Of a DNA stretch of 29,844 bases, positions 23,677-29,844 are shown in pieces. The stretch is taken from NCBI GenBank assembly GCA_964519805.1, contig CAZFKN010000030.1, positions 1 to 29,844 on the forward strand. The letters run 5' to 3'. This stretch comes from DASQPE01 sp964519805. Its GTDB lineage: Bacteria; Gemmatimonadota; Gemmatimonadetes; Gemmatimonadales; GWC2-71-9. The translations under genes and the position numbers were made by a program. The notes below the pieces were generated by a model. It saw only the letters and a program-made list of their open reading frames with translations. It ran no database searches and was not told the DNA's origin. Numbering within the stretch: the first letter of the stretch is position 1; every line of letters begins with the position of its first letter.

Positions 23677-25794
23677 GTGACCCAGGTCTCTCCGCTTCCC
23701 CCCGCGACCAGCGACGCGGCGCCGATCGATCTCCGGCACGCGTCGCTGTATCTCAATCGGGAGCTGAGCTGGCTCGAGTTCAACCGCAGGGTGCTGCACG
23801 AGGCGCTAGACTCTCGCACACCGCTGCTCGAGCGGCTCAAGTTCCTCGGCATCTTCAGCAGCAACCTCGACGAATTTTTCCAGGTGCGGGTCGCGGGGCT
23901 CAAGCAGCAGCTGGCGGCCGGGATCATGGAGCGCACCGCCGACGGGATGACGCCCGAGGACCAGCTGCGTGCGATCTCGGCAACGGTCCGGGAGTTGTGC
24001 CGGCAGCACAGCCACTCCCTGATGTACGACCTCATTCCGGCCCTCGCCGATCAGGGCGTCGATCTCCGGCTCCAGGTTCCGGAGCTGCCGCGCGCCGACC
24101 GGGAACACCTCGATCGCTACTTCCAGACGAACGTCTTTCCGGTCCTTACGCCGCTTGCCGTGGATCCGGGGCACCCCTTCCCCTACATCTCGAACCTGAG
24201 CCTGTCACTGGCGGTCGCGCTGCGGGGCGTGGATGGCGAGGAGCGCTTCGCCAGAGTCAAGGTGCCGAAGATCCTGCCGCGCTGGGTCCCGCTCACGACG
24301 CCGAATCGGTTCGTGCCGCTGGAGCAGGTGATCGGCGCGAACCTGGAGATGCTCTTTCCGGGCATCGAGATCCTGGGGTGGTACGCGTTCCGGATCACGC
24401 GGAACACGGACCTGCAGATCGCCGACAGCGACGAGGGCGAGGACCTGCTGAGCCTCATTCAGGAGGAGGTCCGGAACCGCCGCTTTGCCGAGGTGGTGCG
24501 GATCGAGGTGGACGGCCTGATGCCGCCCTCCCTTCGCCAACTCCTCCTCGCCGAGTTCACAGAAGAGCAGGAGCAACCGGCGCAGCCGCTCACCGCGGAT
24601 GACATTTACGAGGTGGACGGACTGCTCGACACCGCGGATCTGCTGAGCCTCTCGTCGCTCGATATCCCCGCGCTGCACGATCCGCCGTTCCATCCGGGCA
24701 CGCAGGCCCGGCTCGCCGGCAACCGGAGCATCTTCGACGTGATCAAGGAGGGGGACGTCCTTCTCCAGCATCCGTACGACAGCTTCGCGACGTCCGTGGA
24801 GCGCTTCATCCAGACCGCTGCCGACGACCCGGACGTCGTCGCGATCAAGCTGACCCTTTACCGGACGGGCGGCGACTCGAGCATCGCGCGGACGCTGGCG
24901 CATGCGGCCGAGCGCGGCAAACAGGTAGCGGTGCTGATCGAGCTGCAGGCCCGGTTCGACGAGGAGAACAACATCATCTGGGCGCAGCGGCTGGAGGACG
25001 TCGGCGTGCACGTGAGTTACGGCGTGGCCGGGCTCAAGACCCATGCGAAGGTCATGCTGGTCGTGCGCCGCGAGGGCGACTCGATGCGCCGGTACGTGCA
25101 CATCGGGACCGGCAACTACAACCCCAAGACCGCCCGGCTCTACACGGACTTCGGCCTGCTCTCGGACGATCCCGAGCTGGGCGCGGATCTCACCGATCTT
25201 TTCAATGTGCTCACCGGCTTCGCGCAACCGGCCGGCTACCGCAAGCTCATCGTGGCACCGCGGGGGATGCGCGAGCGGTTCATCGAGATGATCCGGCGCG
25301 AAATCCGCCACAAGGAGGCCGGTCGCCCGGCGCGGATTTTCGCGAAGATGAACGCGCTGGTGCATCCCGACATCATCGCGGCCCTCTATGAGGCCTCTCG
25401 CGCGGGCGTGCCGATCGACCTCATCGTCCGCGGCATCTGCTGTCTCCGGCCCGGCCTGGCCGGTGTGAGCGACACTATCCGGGTGATCAGCATCATCGGG
25501 CGCTTCCTCGAGCACTCCCGGGCCTTCTACTTCCTGAACGGCGGCCAGGAAGAGGTGTACATCGGCTCCGCGGACTGGATGCCGCGCAACCTGGACCGGC
25601 GGATCGAGTGCGTGCTGCCGATCCAGAACCCCGCCCACCGACAGACGATCAGGACGTTGCTCGAGTTGATGTGGAGCGACAACCGGCAGGCGTGGGATCT
25701 TGGCGCGGATGGCACGTTCATCCAGCGGGCGCCCTCGAGCCCCGAAACCGAGCGGGGCACCCACCGGATCCTGGCGGAGGCGGTGCGGGGCTAG
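23677..25794 (+). CDS. ppk1: Polyphosphate kinase 1
   Basis: The product has 705 residues, the usual PPK1 length. It polymerises the gamma-phosphate of ATP into polyphosphate, reversibly. Features are an N domain with LYLNRELSWLEFNRRVLHEA (24-43) and FLGIFSSNLDEFFQVRVAGL (56-75); a head domain; and KLTLYRTGGDSSIARTLAHA (391-410). The catalytic His456 is in GLKTHAKVMLVVRREG, followed by RRYVHIGTGNYNPKTARLYT. The second conserved histidine is His613 in FLEHSRAF, and YIGSADWMPRNLDRR follows. The start is a GTG with no visible ribosome binding site. The stop overlaps the convergent dnaJ stop by 4 bp. Confidence 0.96.
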   Translation: MTQVSPLPPATSDAAPIDLRHASLYLNRELSWLEFNRRVLHEALDSRTPLLERLKFLGIFSSNLDEFFQVRVAGLKQQLAAGIMERTADGMTPEDQLRAISATVRELCRQHSHSLMYDLIPALADQGVDLRLQVPELPRADREHLDRYFQTNVFPVLTPLAVDPGHPFPYISNLSLSLAVALRGVDGEERFARVKVPKILPRWVPLTTPNRFVPLEQVIGANLEMLFPGIEILGWYAFRITRNTDLQIADSDEGEDLLSLIQEEVRNRRFAEVVRIEVDGLMPPSLRQLLLAEFTEEQEQPAQPLTADDIYEVDGLLDTADLLSLSSLDIPALHDPPFHPGTQARLAGNRSIFDVIKEGDVLLQHPYDSFATSVERFIQTAADDPDVVAIKLTLYRTGGDSSIARTLAHAAERGKQVAVLIELQARFDEENNIIWAQRLEDVGVHVSYGVAGLKTHAKVMLVVRREGDSMRRYVHIGTGNYNPKTARLYTDFGLLSDDPELGADLTDLFNVLTGFAQPAGYRKLIVAPRGMRERFIEMIRREIRHKEAGRPARIFAKMNALVHPDIIAALYEASRAGVPIDLIVRGICCLRPGLAGVSDTIRVISIIGRFLEHSRAFYFLNGGQEEVYIGSADWMPRNLDRRIECVLPIQNPAHRQTIRTLLELMWSDNRQAWDLGADGTFIQRAPSSPETERGTHRILAEAVRG

Positions 25795-26894
25795 TAGGTC
25801 ATCCCTGCCATTTCGGCGAGCTTCTTTACCAGATCCTGCTCCTCCGGCGTCAGCTGATCCGGCAGCGTCACGCGGATCTCGACTAGTTGATCGCCGCGGC
25901 GTCCGTTCCGCTCGACCCCCAGCCCCTTGATCCGGAACTTCCGCCCCGACTGCGTCCCCGGCGGGATCTTGAGCACGACCTTCTTGCCGTCCAGCGCGCG
26001 GACCCGAAGCCGGGAGCCCAGGAGTGCCTGCGCGAGATTGATCGGCACTTCGCACAGGATGTCGAGCCCGTCGCGATGGAAGAACCGATCCGCCTGGACC
26101 TGAAAGGTCACCACCAGATCGCCGGCCGGCTCGCCGGGCCGCCCCGGGAGCCCCTGGCCCTTGAGCCGCACCTTGCTCCCCGACTCGGTGCCGGACGGGA
26201 CGGTGATCATGACGCGCCGCTCGGTCCGGACCTCACCCGCGCCGTCGCAGGTCGGGCACGGGGCCGATGGGATCTTGCCCCGTCCCCTGCATTGCGGACA
26301 CGGGCGCGTGACCGCAAACCCGCCCTGCCCGAACGAGATGGTCCCCCGTCCGTTGCACTCGGGGCAGGTCGAGAAGGTGGCTCCGGGCGCGCCGCCGTTC
26401 CCGTGGCAGGTCGGACAGGCCTCGGTGACCGGCAACGTGACCGGTAGCTTCCCGCCGAGCATCGCGACGCGGAACGGCACGTCGACTACCGTCTCCAGGG
26501 TCTCTCCCCGCTCCTCGCGCTTCCCCCGGCCGAAGATAGAGGAGAAGATGTCGCCGAGACCGAAGCCACCCAGATCGCCGAAGTCGACATCCTCGGTCGA
26601 GAATCCGCCGCCTCCAGCCGGGGCGCCGCGTGACGCGCCCGCACCGGCCGGTCGGCGGGCGAATCCGTCGAACGCGCCGAGCCTGCGCATCTGGTTGTAC
26701 TGTTTGCGCTTGTCCGGATCGGAGAGCACGGAGTGCGCCTCGGAGATCTCCTTGAAGCGCTCCGCGGCCTGCGCGTTGTTCGGATTCGCGTCCGGATGGT
26801 ACTGTTTCGCGAGCCGCCGATACGCCTTCTTGATGTCGGCTTGGCTAGCGGAGTCGGCGACCCCGAGAATCTGATAGAAGTCTTTCGCTGCCAC
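25791..26894 (-). CDS. dnaJ: Molecular chaperone DnaJ (type I Hsp40)
   Basis: The product has 367 residues from a GTG that follows directly after the grpE stop codon. The N-terminal J domain has KAYRRLAKQYHPDANPN with HPD at 33-35, which stimulates the DnaK ATPase. A Gly/Phe-rich linker follows (about 72-130). The zinc-binding domain has four CxxCxGxG motifs (CPTCHGNG, CPECNGRG, CPQCRGRG, CPTCDGAG; about 158-215). The C-terminal substrate-binding domains follow. All hallmarks of a full-length type I DnaJ are present. dnaK is not in the window. Confidence 0.96.
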   Translation of the reverse strand: MAAKDFYQILGVADSASQADIKKAYRRLAKQYHPDANPNNAQAAERFKEISEAHSVLSDPDKRKQYNQMRRLGAFDGFARRPAGAGASRGAPAGGGGFSTEDVDFGDLGGFGLGDIFSSIFGRGKREERGETLETVVDVPFRVAMLGGKLPVTLPVTEACPTCHGNGGAPGATFSTCPECNGRGTISFGQGGFAVTRPCPQCRGRGKIPSAPCPTCDGAGEVRTERRVMITVPSGTESGSKVRLKGQGLPGRPGEPAGDLVVTFQVQADRFFHRDGLDILCEVPINLAQALLGSRLRVRALDGKKVVLKIPPGTQSGRKFRIKGLGVERNGRRGDQLVEIRVTLPDQLTPEEQDLVKKLAEMAGMTY

Positions 26895-27470
26895 TTATCC
26901 CGCACCCTGTGTCGAATAGACCTGCACCCGCGCCGGACGAACCAGCTGTCCCTTGAATCGATAGCCGGCCTGGAAGGTCGTGCTCACCATGTGGTCCTTT
27001 GCCGGATCCGGCGCCGGAACGGTGGATACCGCTTCGTGCTCGGCGGGATCGAACGCGACGCCGGCCGGGTCGATCCGCTCCACCCCGGCAGCTTCCAACT
27101 CCTTGCGCAGCTTCCGGTCGACCAGGACCAGGGCTTCCCGCAACGTGTCCAACGGCGTGTTGCGCGAGTCGTCCACCACACGATCGAGATCGTCGAGCAC
27201 GTCGAGCAGGCGGATCACGAAGGCCGCCTGGGCCCGATCCGCCAGCTCCACCCGCTCTTTCGCCACCCGCTTGCGATAGTTGTCGAACTCGGCGGCGAGC
27301 CGGAGATGCCGGTCCCGTAGCTCGGCCACTTCATTCTCCAGCCGCCTGATCGCCTCCGACTCCATCTCCGCCGGCACGCCGGCCACACCAGCCGACGCGG
27401 CCGAGGCCGGGTCGGGGCCGGGCGGCGCTGGCGCCCGCGGGTCGTCGGTAAAGCGCTCGTTGTCAGGCAC
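26895..27470 (-). CDS. grpE: Nucleotide exchange factor GrpE
   Basis: The GTG at 27470 gives 191 residues; an upstream GTG at 27506 is also in frame but lies in what looks like leader sequence. A disordered Pro/Ala-rich N-terminus is followed by a long coiled coil (EAIRRLENEVAELRDRHLRL, AEFDNYRKRVAKERVELADR) and the beta-wing end (DPAEHEAVSTVPAPDPAKDH, YRFKGQLVRPARVQV). GrpE releases ADP from DnaK. It is directly upstream of dnaJ with no spacer, so the two are co-translated. No CIRCE element is visible upstream. Confidence 0.94.
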   Translation of the reverse strand: MPDNERFTDDPRAPAPPGPDPASAASAGVAGVPAEMESEAIRRLENEVAELRDRHLRLAAEFDNYRKRVAKERVELADRAQAAFVIRLLDVLDDLDRVVDDSRNTPLDTLREALVLVDRKLRKELEAAGVERIDPAGVAFDPAEHEAVSTVPAPDPAKDHMVSTTFQAGYRFKGQLVRPARVQVYSTQGAG

Positions 27471-27525
27471 TTGGGCCCCCCGCCAAATGGTACGGTAAGA
27501 TAACACCCGTAATGGGAGCGGGCGG

Positions 27526-28773
27526 TCAGGAATTTCGCAGGCGGCGAAGCAGGAGGAAGAGGGCCGTCTGGGCGGATCGGGACCTGATATTCTCGCGGGG
27601 GCCGGGCAGAAGCACGCGGGTCGAGTCGACCTGGTCGCCCCTGGCGACGGCGAGCCACACGGTGCCTACCGGCTTCTCGGCCGTCCCACCCGAGGGGCCG
27701 GCGATGCCGGTCACGGCCGCCGAGAGGTCCACGTCAAACCGCTTGATCGTGCCCAAGGCCATCGCGCGGACGACCTCATCGCTCACGGCGCCGTGGCGCT
27801 CGATGAGGTGGGCCGGGACGTCGAGCAGCGCAGTCTTCACCCGGTTGTCGTAGGCGACGACGCCGCCGACCACGACGTCGGAGCTTCCCGGTGTGTCGGT
27901 AAGGCGCTTGGCGAGCAGGCCGCCGGTGCACGACTCCGCCACCGCGATGTGAAGGCCCTGCGCCCGCGCGGCCTCGAGGACAATGGCAGCAAGATCGGCG
28001 GCGCCCTCGCCGTAGACATGATCACCAGCCCGCGCCCGCAGCAGGTCGGCGGCGGCGCGCAGGCGGGCATCCGCGTCCGAAGCGGACAGGCCCCACGCGG
28101 TCAACCGAAGGTCCACGCCTTCCTCGCCCGGCAGGTAGGCGAGCGTGAGCGGGGAAATCGCGGTCTCGATCTCGCCCAGCCGCTCGGCGAGGGTGGACTC
28201 CGGCAGCCCCGTTGTCCGCACGACGAGCGAGCGCACCACGGCACCGTGCGCGCGGGCGGCGAGTCGCGGAATCACCTCGTGCCGAAGCAGGTTCCGCATC
28301 TCGTACGGCACGCCGGGCAGCATGACGACGAGCCCCGGCGCACCTTCGAGCCAGATCCCGGGAGCAGTACCCCACCGGTTGGCCAGCACGGTGGCGCCAC
28401 GGGGGATCTCGGCCTGGACCCGATTGCTCTCCCCCGGCACCCGGCCAAGCTTGGCGAAGCGTGCTACGACGGCCTCCCACACGTTTTCATCGAACTCGAG
28501 GGGCACCCCGAACAGGCGCGCGACGGCCCGCTTGGAGATGTCGTCTCGCGTCGGTCCGAGCCCGCCCGTGGTAAGCACCGTGCCGGTGCGCGCGAGCGCC
28601 CCCGCCACCGCATCGGCGATGTCGTCCGCGCGGTCGGCGACCGACGTGCGGCGGACTACCTGCAGCCCTTGCTCCCCGAGGGCCCGGGCAATCTCAGCGC
28701 CGTTCGAGTCGAGGGTGAAGCCGAGCAGCAGCTCGGTGCCGATGGTGAGGAGTTCGAGGGAGGTGTTGGCCAT
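27526..28773 (-). CDS. cinA: CinA family protein (competence/damage-inducible, NMN amidase domain)
   Basis: The product has 415 residues, full length. The N-terminal MoCF-like domain has SLELLTIGTELLLGFTLDSN, VLTTGGLGPTRDDISKRAVA and LVVMLPGVPYEMRNLL. The C-terminal CinA/PncC domain has VAESCTGGLLAKRLTDTPGS, GGVVAYDNRVKTALLDV and VTGIAGPSGGTAEKPVGTVW. These domains act as ADP-ribose pyrophosphatase and NMN deamidase in pyridine nucleotide salvage. The ATG at 28773 fits the family start; a longer frame from 28788 would add residues encoded by the heptad repeat. The start codon itself sits in the last repeat unit, and no Shine-Dalgarno is evident. Confidence 0.95.
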   Translation of the reverse strand: MANTSLELLTIGTELLLGFTLDSNGAEIARALGEQGLQVVRRTSVADRADDIADAVAGALARTGTVLTTGGLGPTRDDISKRAVARLFGVPLEFDENVWEAVVARFAKLGRVPGESNRVQAEIPRGATVLANRWGTAPGIWLEGAPGLVVMLPGVPYEMRNLLRHEVIPRLAARAHGAVVRSLVVRTTGLPESTLAERLGEIETAISPLTLAYLPGEEGVDLRLTAWGLSASDADARLRAAADLLRARAGDHVYGEGAADLAAIVLEAARAQGLHIAVAESCTGGLLAKRLTDTPGSSDVVVGGVVAYDNRVKTALLDVPAHLIERHGAVSDEVVRAMALGTIKRFDVDLSAAVTGIAGPSGGTAEKPVGTVWLAVARGDQVDSTRVLLPGPRENIRSRSAQTALFLLLRRLRNS

Positions 28774-28824
28774 TAGCCATGTAGCCATTAGCCATTGGCC
28801 GTTAGCTAATGGCTAAGGGCTAAC
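28768..28824 (-). repeat. Degenerate 7-bp repeat array with inverted half, locus 3
   Basis: In the sense of the minus-strand genes, three units of the type GTTAGCC/CTTAGCC (28824-28804) are followed by inverse-type units AATGGCT/AATGGCC, one of them 8 bp long (28803-28768). The TAG stop codon of pgsA (28822-28820) lies in the first unit, and the three TAG-containing units close all three frames. The inverse units each contain ATG, one of which is the cinA start. The halves can fold into a stem of about 19 bp (28824-28781) with a 5-nt loop. Confidence 0.85.
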
Positions 28825-29455
28825 GGGTACCAGAGAACAGATGCCGATGCCGGTACATGTAGACGGCAAACGAGTACACCGTCAGTAGCGCCGCCACCGC
28901 CAGCGTCACCGCCACGAAGCTGCCGTGGAACTCATTCCAGTACTCGGCGATGCGATTGTGCTCCCAGCCGAGCGGTTTGCGGGCGTCGCGGAAGGCAAAC
29001 CAGGCAATCGTGGCGCCGATGAAGACGTTCTGGATGACCGTCTTGAGCTTCCCTGCCCCGCCCGCCGGAATCACCACGCCGCGCCGCTGCGCCCACCACC
29101 GGAACGCCGTCATCGCCAGCTCGCGTCCGATGAGCAGCAAGCACACCCAGAGGGGAATGCTGCCCCACAGCGGAATGTCGTAGAGGTCATGCCGCTGGCG
29201 CGAGATCCAGTAGATCGGGATGAGGGTGGAGAAGAGCAGCAGCTTGTCGGCGATCGGATCGAGCAGGATGCCCAGGTCGGTGACCTGCTTGCGCCGACGG
29301 GCCAGGCGACCGTCGAAGACATCACTCACGGCCGCCACGATGAAGATCACGAAGCAGACGAGCTTGGGCCAATACCCCTCGATGAACGGCAGAAGGGCGA
29401 TGACCGGCGTGAAGCAGATCCGGACGAGTGTAATGATGTTGGGCAACGTCCACAT
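28820..29455 (-). CDS. pgsA: CDP-diacylglycerol-glycerol-3-phosphate 3-phosphatidyltransferase
   Basis: The product has 211 residues from the ATG at 29455; the frame is open upstream into the GTPase gene. It begins MWTLPNIITLVRICFTPVIA. The CDP-alcohol phosphotransferase signature D-x2-DG-x2-AR-x8-G-x3-D-x3-D is complete (SDVFDGRLARRRKQ, then TDLGILLDPIADK). Several TM helices follow, and the PgsA-type segment GRELAMTAFRWWAQRRG precedes AGKLKTVIQN. It makes phosphatidylglycerophosphate from CDP-diacylglycerol and glycerol-3-phosphate at the inner membrane. It starts 11 bp after the GTPase gene, so they are probably co-transcribed. Confidence 0.93.
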   Translation of the reverse strand: MWTLPNIITLVRICFTPVIALLPFIEGYWPKLVCFVIFIVAAVSDVFDGRLARRRKQVTDLGILLDPIADKLLLFSTLIPIYWISRQRHDLYDIPLWGSIPLWVCLLLIGRELAMTAFRWWAQRRGVVIPAGGAGKLKTVIQNVFIGATIAWFAFRDARKPLGWEHNRIAEYWNEFHGSFVAVTLAVAALLTVYSFAVYMYRHRHLFSGTR

Positions 29456-29466
29456 GCCCGCCCCCG

Positions 29467-29844
29467 TTACCCCAGCGATTTGACGACGGTCTTGCTGATC
29501 GCGCGGAGGGTGTCGAACACTCCGTCCCCCGTGAGCGCCACCGCCTCGAAGTAGGGCGCCCGCTCGATCCACTGGCCGTCCTCCTGATATACGAGGTACT
29601 CGCCCTCGTGCTGCGGATCGGGCGTGAGGCGTTGACGGGCGGCGTCGGACACCGGCCAGCCGGGATTGAGCGCCGCCTGCAGTTCGGCAATGGGAGCGGC
29701 GTTCGGGAGATCGCGCTTGTTGTACTGGACGGCGAAGGGAATGCGGGTCATGTCGTAGCCGTACTGGGCCATGTTCTCGTACAGGTTCTGCATGGCCTCG
29801 ATGTTCGCGTCCATGCGGTCGATCTGGCTGTCGGCGACGAACAC
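29467..29844 (-). CDS. MglA-like small Ras-family GTPase (partial, 5' end outside window)
   Basis: 125 codons of the C-terminal part plus the stop are present. The visible sequence VFVADSQIDRMDANIEAMQNL and MTRIPFAVQYNKRDLPNA contains the G4 motif NKRD of Ras-like GTPases. FEAVALTGDGVFDTLRAISK covers the G5 region and last helix. This pattern matches bacterial MglA, the polarity GTPase. The P-loop and switch regions lie beyond the window edge. About 33 extra residues (QRLTPDPQHEGEYLVYQEDG and flanks) lie between G4 and G5 compared with the MglA I know. The first codon seen is GTG but is probably internal. Confidence 0.85.
   Translation of the reverse strand: MFVADSQIDRMDANIEAMQNLYENMAQYGYDMTRIPFAVQYNKRDLPNAAPIAELQAALNPGWPVSDAARQRLTPDPQHEGEYLVYQEDGQWIERAPYFEAVALTGDGVFDTLRAISKTVVKSLG

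Noticed and set aside
24205..26055. Minus-strand open frame of 616 codons opposite ppk1 and dnaJ
   Set aside because: It overlaps a complete ppk1 and the end of dnaJ; its composition (repeated Arg, His, Asp, Val) marks it as a shadow frame.

Overview
The window is a very GC-rich, densely coded piece of chromosome from a Gram-negative-type bacterium: it has a TolC family outer-membrane channel, a periplasmic adaptor and a lipoprotein candidate. The gene content (a bacillithiol-type deacetylase BshB1, a very large NtrY-like kinase, tandem MacB/FtsX permeases, an MglA-like GTPase, and a PgsA-CinA-GrpE-DnaJ order) suggests Gemmatimonadota or a nearby phylum. That placement is inference from general knowledge and was not tested by a search. 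I see no mobile element, CRISPR array, rRNA or tRNA, and no gap over 300 bp lacks a gene.

Layout. 1-1662 (minus): the 5' two thirds of a ComM/YifB-type AAA+ ATPase, preceded by a small exported HExxH protein. 1842-3206 (plus): an S41 (CtpA-like) protease that appears to lack its PDZ domain. 3203-7216 (minus): a 1337-residue membrane histidine kinase, divergent by only 27 bp from a small creatininase-family protein (7244-7840, plus), which is followed by an exported protein of unknown function. 8598-17163 (plus): a seven-gene tripartite ABC exporter operon (TolC, HlyD/MacA-type adaptor, MacB/LolD-type ATPase, then four permeases in an A-B-A'-B' order). 17194-19091 (minus): a cassette of overlapping genes, SRPBCC protein - ArsR-type regulator - SRPBCC protein. 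19228-23599 (plus): a DUF4349 lipoprotein, bshB1, a cysteine desulfurase, mnmA and a YvlD-like membrane protein. The desulfurase and mnmA overlap and form a sulfur relay for tRNA 2-thiouridine. 23677-25794 (plus): ppk1, with a PHO-box-like pair of 11-bp direct repeats upstream. 25791-29844 (minus): MglA-like GTPase (partial), pgsA, cinA, grpE and dnaJ.

The most unusual signal is not a gene. At three separate gene junctions (1168-1223, 20133-20202, 28768-28824) there is an array of degenerate 7-bp units that begins exactly at the stop codon of the upstream gene. Many units carry a stop codon. Because 7 is not a multiple of 3, successive units place stops in different frames, and at two loci the sense strand is stopped in all three frames within 21 nt. 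Two of the arrays turn back on themselves as long hairpins. I propose they are one family of intergenic elements that act as, or derive from, translational or transcriptional insulators. Other leads are the duplicated permease pair sharing one ATPase, the PDZ-less protease, the creatininase homologue with replaced metal ligands, the candidate phosphate-control site at ppk1, and the SRPBCC/ArsR sandwich with a palindromic operator candidate.
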